Source: Gammaproteobacteria bacterium | Lineage (GTDB): Bacteria > Pseudomonadota > Gammaproteobacteria > DSM-16500 | Reading direction: 5' to 3' | DNA length: 64,000 bases | Assembly (NCBI GenBank): GCA_013816845.1 | Contig: JACDDU010000001.1 | Coordinates: forward strand, 558,001-622,000 | Shown: positions 62,902-64,000 of the stretch, piece by piece | Layout: each line of letters begins with the position of its first letter | How positions within the stretch are numbered: the first letter of the stretch is position 1 | Notes under the pieces: generated by a model | What the model was told of the DNA's origin: nothing | Database searches by the model: none | What the model saw: the letters and a program-made list of their open reading frames with translations, nothing else | Translations under genes and position numbers: made by a program

Positions 62902-63915
62902 TTAAAATTGACTTAAAAAACGAACATCGTTTTCAAATAATGAGCGTAAGTCTTTTATGCCATATTTAAGTAATGTTAAACGATCAATACCAACGCCGAA
63001 TGCAAATCCTTTAAAACGTTTGCTATCTATGTCCACAGATTTTAAAACGTTGGGGTGGACCATGCCGCATCCTAACACTTCAAGAAAGCCCGTTTGCTTG
63101 CAAATTCTGCAACCTTTACCTACGCAGTTTAAACAACCGATATCAACTTCGGCTGAAGGTTCGGTAAAAGGGAAATATGAAGGACGCAATCTAATTTTGA
63201 TATCGGCACCAAAAAATTCTTGCAGAAAGTAAGTTAAAACGCCTTTTAAATCGGCAAAAGAAAGCGTTTCTGAAACCATCAAACATTCAAGTTGATGAAA
63301 CATGGGCGTGTGGGTTATATCAAAGTCACGACGATAAACACGACCCATAGCCACTACTTTTAAAGGCGGTTTAAGCTTTTTCATGGCATGAATTTGCACA
63401 GGTGACATTTGACTACGAAGCAATAAACCATCATCGAAATAAAAAGTATCTTGCATCGCGCGAGCTGGATGTAAAGGAGGAATATTGAGGGCAGTAAAAT
63501 TATAAAAATCTTCCTCAATTTCAGGTCCTTCCATAAAATTAAAACCCATCCGGCCAAAAATCTCGCGTAGCGTATCAAACGTTTTAATTAACGGATGAAT
63601 GCTACCCTGGCCTTGTGTTCTCCCGGGTAACGTTATATCGATGGTTTCGCTATCCAACTGGATTTTAATTTGTTTGGCTTTTAAAATTTCGTGACGCGCT
63701 TCAAGGGCCTGGGCAATCGATACTTTAACATCGTTAACCTTTTGGCCAGCAGCAGGTCTTTCTTCTGGCGGGAGTTGCCCCAGTGTTTTCATATATTCAG
63801 TAAGGTAACTCTTCTTACCCAAATATTTTACGCGACAATCATCAAGTACCTTTAAATCTTCGGCTGCTTCAATAGCAGCTTTGGCTTGCAAAAAAATTTC
63901 TTCAAGAGATTGCAT
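62902..63915 (-). CDS. pheS: Phenylalanyl-tRNA synthetase alpha subunit
   Basis: 337 residues. The class II motifs are present: motif 2 VVAMGRVYRRDFDITHTPMF with the Phe-binding and ATP-binding arginine, HQLECLMVSETLSFADLKGV, and motif 3 GFAFGVGIDRLTLLKYGI near the C-terminus. The N-terminal coiled coil (about 1-85) is normal. It is the first gene of the visible pheST-ihfA-merR operon; the promoter and any leader peptide lie upstream in the last 85 bases or beyond the window. Confidence 0.97.
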   Translation of the reverse strand: MQSLEEIFLQAKAAIEAAEDLKVLDDCRVKYLGKKSYLTEYMKTLGQLPPEERPAAGQKVNDVKVSIAQALEARHEILKAKQIKIQLDSETIDITLPGRTQGQGSIHPLIKTFDTLREIFGRMGFNFMEGPEIEEDFYNFTALNIPPLHPARAMQDTFYFDDGLLLRSQMSPVQIHAMKKLKPPLKVVAMGRVYRRDFDITHTPMFHQLECLMVSETLSFADLKGVLTYFLQEFFGADIKIRLRPSYFPFTEPSAEVDIGCLNCVGKGCRICKQTGFLEVLGCGMVHPNVLKSVDIDSKRFKGFAFGVGIDRLTLLKYGIKDLRSLFENDVRFLSQF

Positions 63916-64000
63916 GCTGAACCAACCTGATAAGGATAATTATTTTTAGCATTATTAACGTCATTGTAATATAGCGTAATCATCGCGATTAACACCACAG

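Noticed and set aside
1-64000. CRISPR arrays, phage structural genes or rRNA operon
   Set aside because: No regularly spaced direct repeats, phage capsid/tail motifs or rRNA sequence were seen anywhere in the window.

Overview
The window (64 kb, AT-rich) looks like chromosome of an intracellular-type gammaproteobacterium, most likely in the order Legionellales (Coxiella/Legionella/Aquicella-like). This is inferred from the housekeeping order pheS-pheT-ihfA-merR-tRNA-Pro and gyrA-cmk-rpsA, from a mevalonate isoprenoid pathway that is rare in gammaproteobacteria but known in Coxiella and Legionella, and from eukaryote-like proteins (a RasGEF-domain protein and a broken ankyrin-type gene). No database search was possible, so the taxon is an inference.

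Layout. 0-6.5 kb is accessory and decayed: an incomplete membrane protein, a GNAT acetyltransferase, an orphan membrane protein, relics of IS30-type and IS66-type transposases, a secreted GH16 glucanase and a frameshifted RelE-like toxin. 6.6-13.4 kb carries an aldo/keto reductase, an exported NlpC/P60 peptidase, mevalonate kinase, type I IPP isomerase, a second GHMP kinase (probable phosphomevalonate kinase) and pgi. 13.4-20.2 kb, on the minus strand, is a complete six-gene ebo cluster (eboA-B-C-D-E-F), followed at 20.3-22.9 kb by lysC and asd upstream on the same strand. 23.3-28.7 kb is a compact minus-strand operon: SDR, DHA2-type efflux pump, then a duplicated GAF-Kelch / GAF-Kelch module. 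29.3-34.5 kb holds ppsA, HMG-CoA synthase and HMG-CoA reductase. 34.5-39.5 kb has a DEAD-box helicase, the 815-residue RasGEF protein and two small proteins. 39.7-47.6 kb is a second accessory stretch with two unrelated tyrosine recombinases (one overlapping a cysteine-rich secreted microprotein, one divergent from a KfrA-like DNA-binding protein), a GH18 chitinase and an ankyrin-type pseudogene. 47.8-52.5 kb has DUF5993-dsbB, a tandem array of four lipoproteins, an SDR and a PhyH-like dioxygenase. 52.6-63.9 kb is core: rpsA, cmk, gyrA, an acyl-CoA ligase, tRNA-Pro(GGG), merR, ihfA, pheT and pheS.

How it may work together. HMG-CoA synthase and reductase make mevalonate, and mevalonate kinase, the second GHMP kinase and Idi carry it to IPP/DMAPP. 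Diphosphomevalonate decarboxylase is not visible here. The EboC prenyltransferase of the ebo cluster would draw on these prenyl diphosphates. Ebo clusters are best known from cyanobacteria, where they serve export of a scytonemin precursor, and from eustigmatophyte algal plastids and their endosymbionts. A complete copy beside mevalonate genes in a Legionellales-like genome is the most notable system in the window. The RasGEF protein is a candidate host-directed effector, and the duplicated GAF-Kelch operon is an uncharacterised second system.
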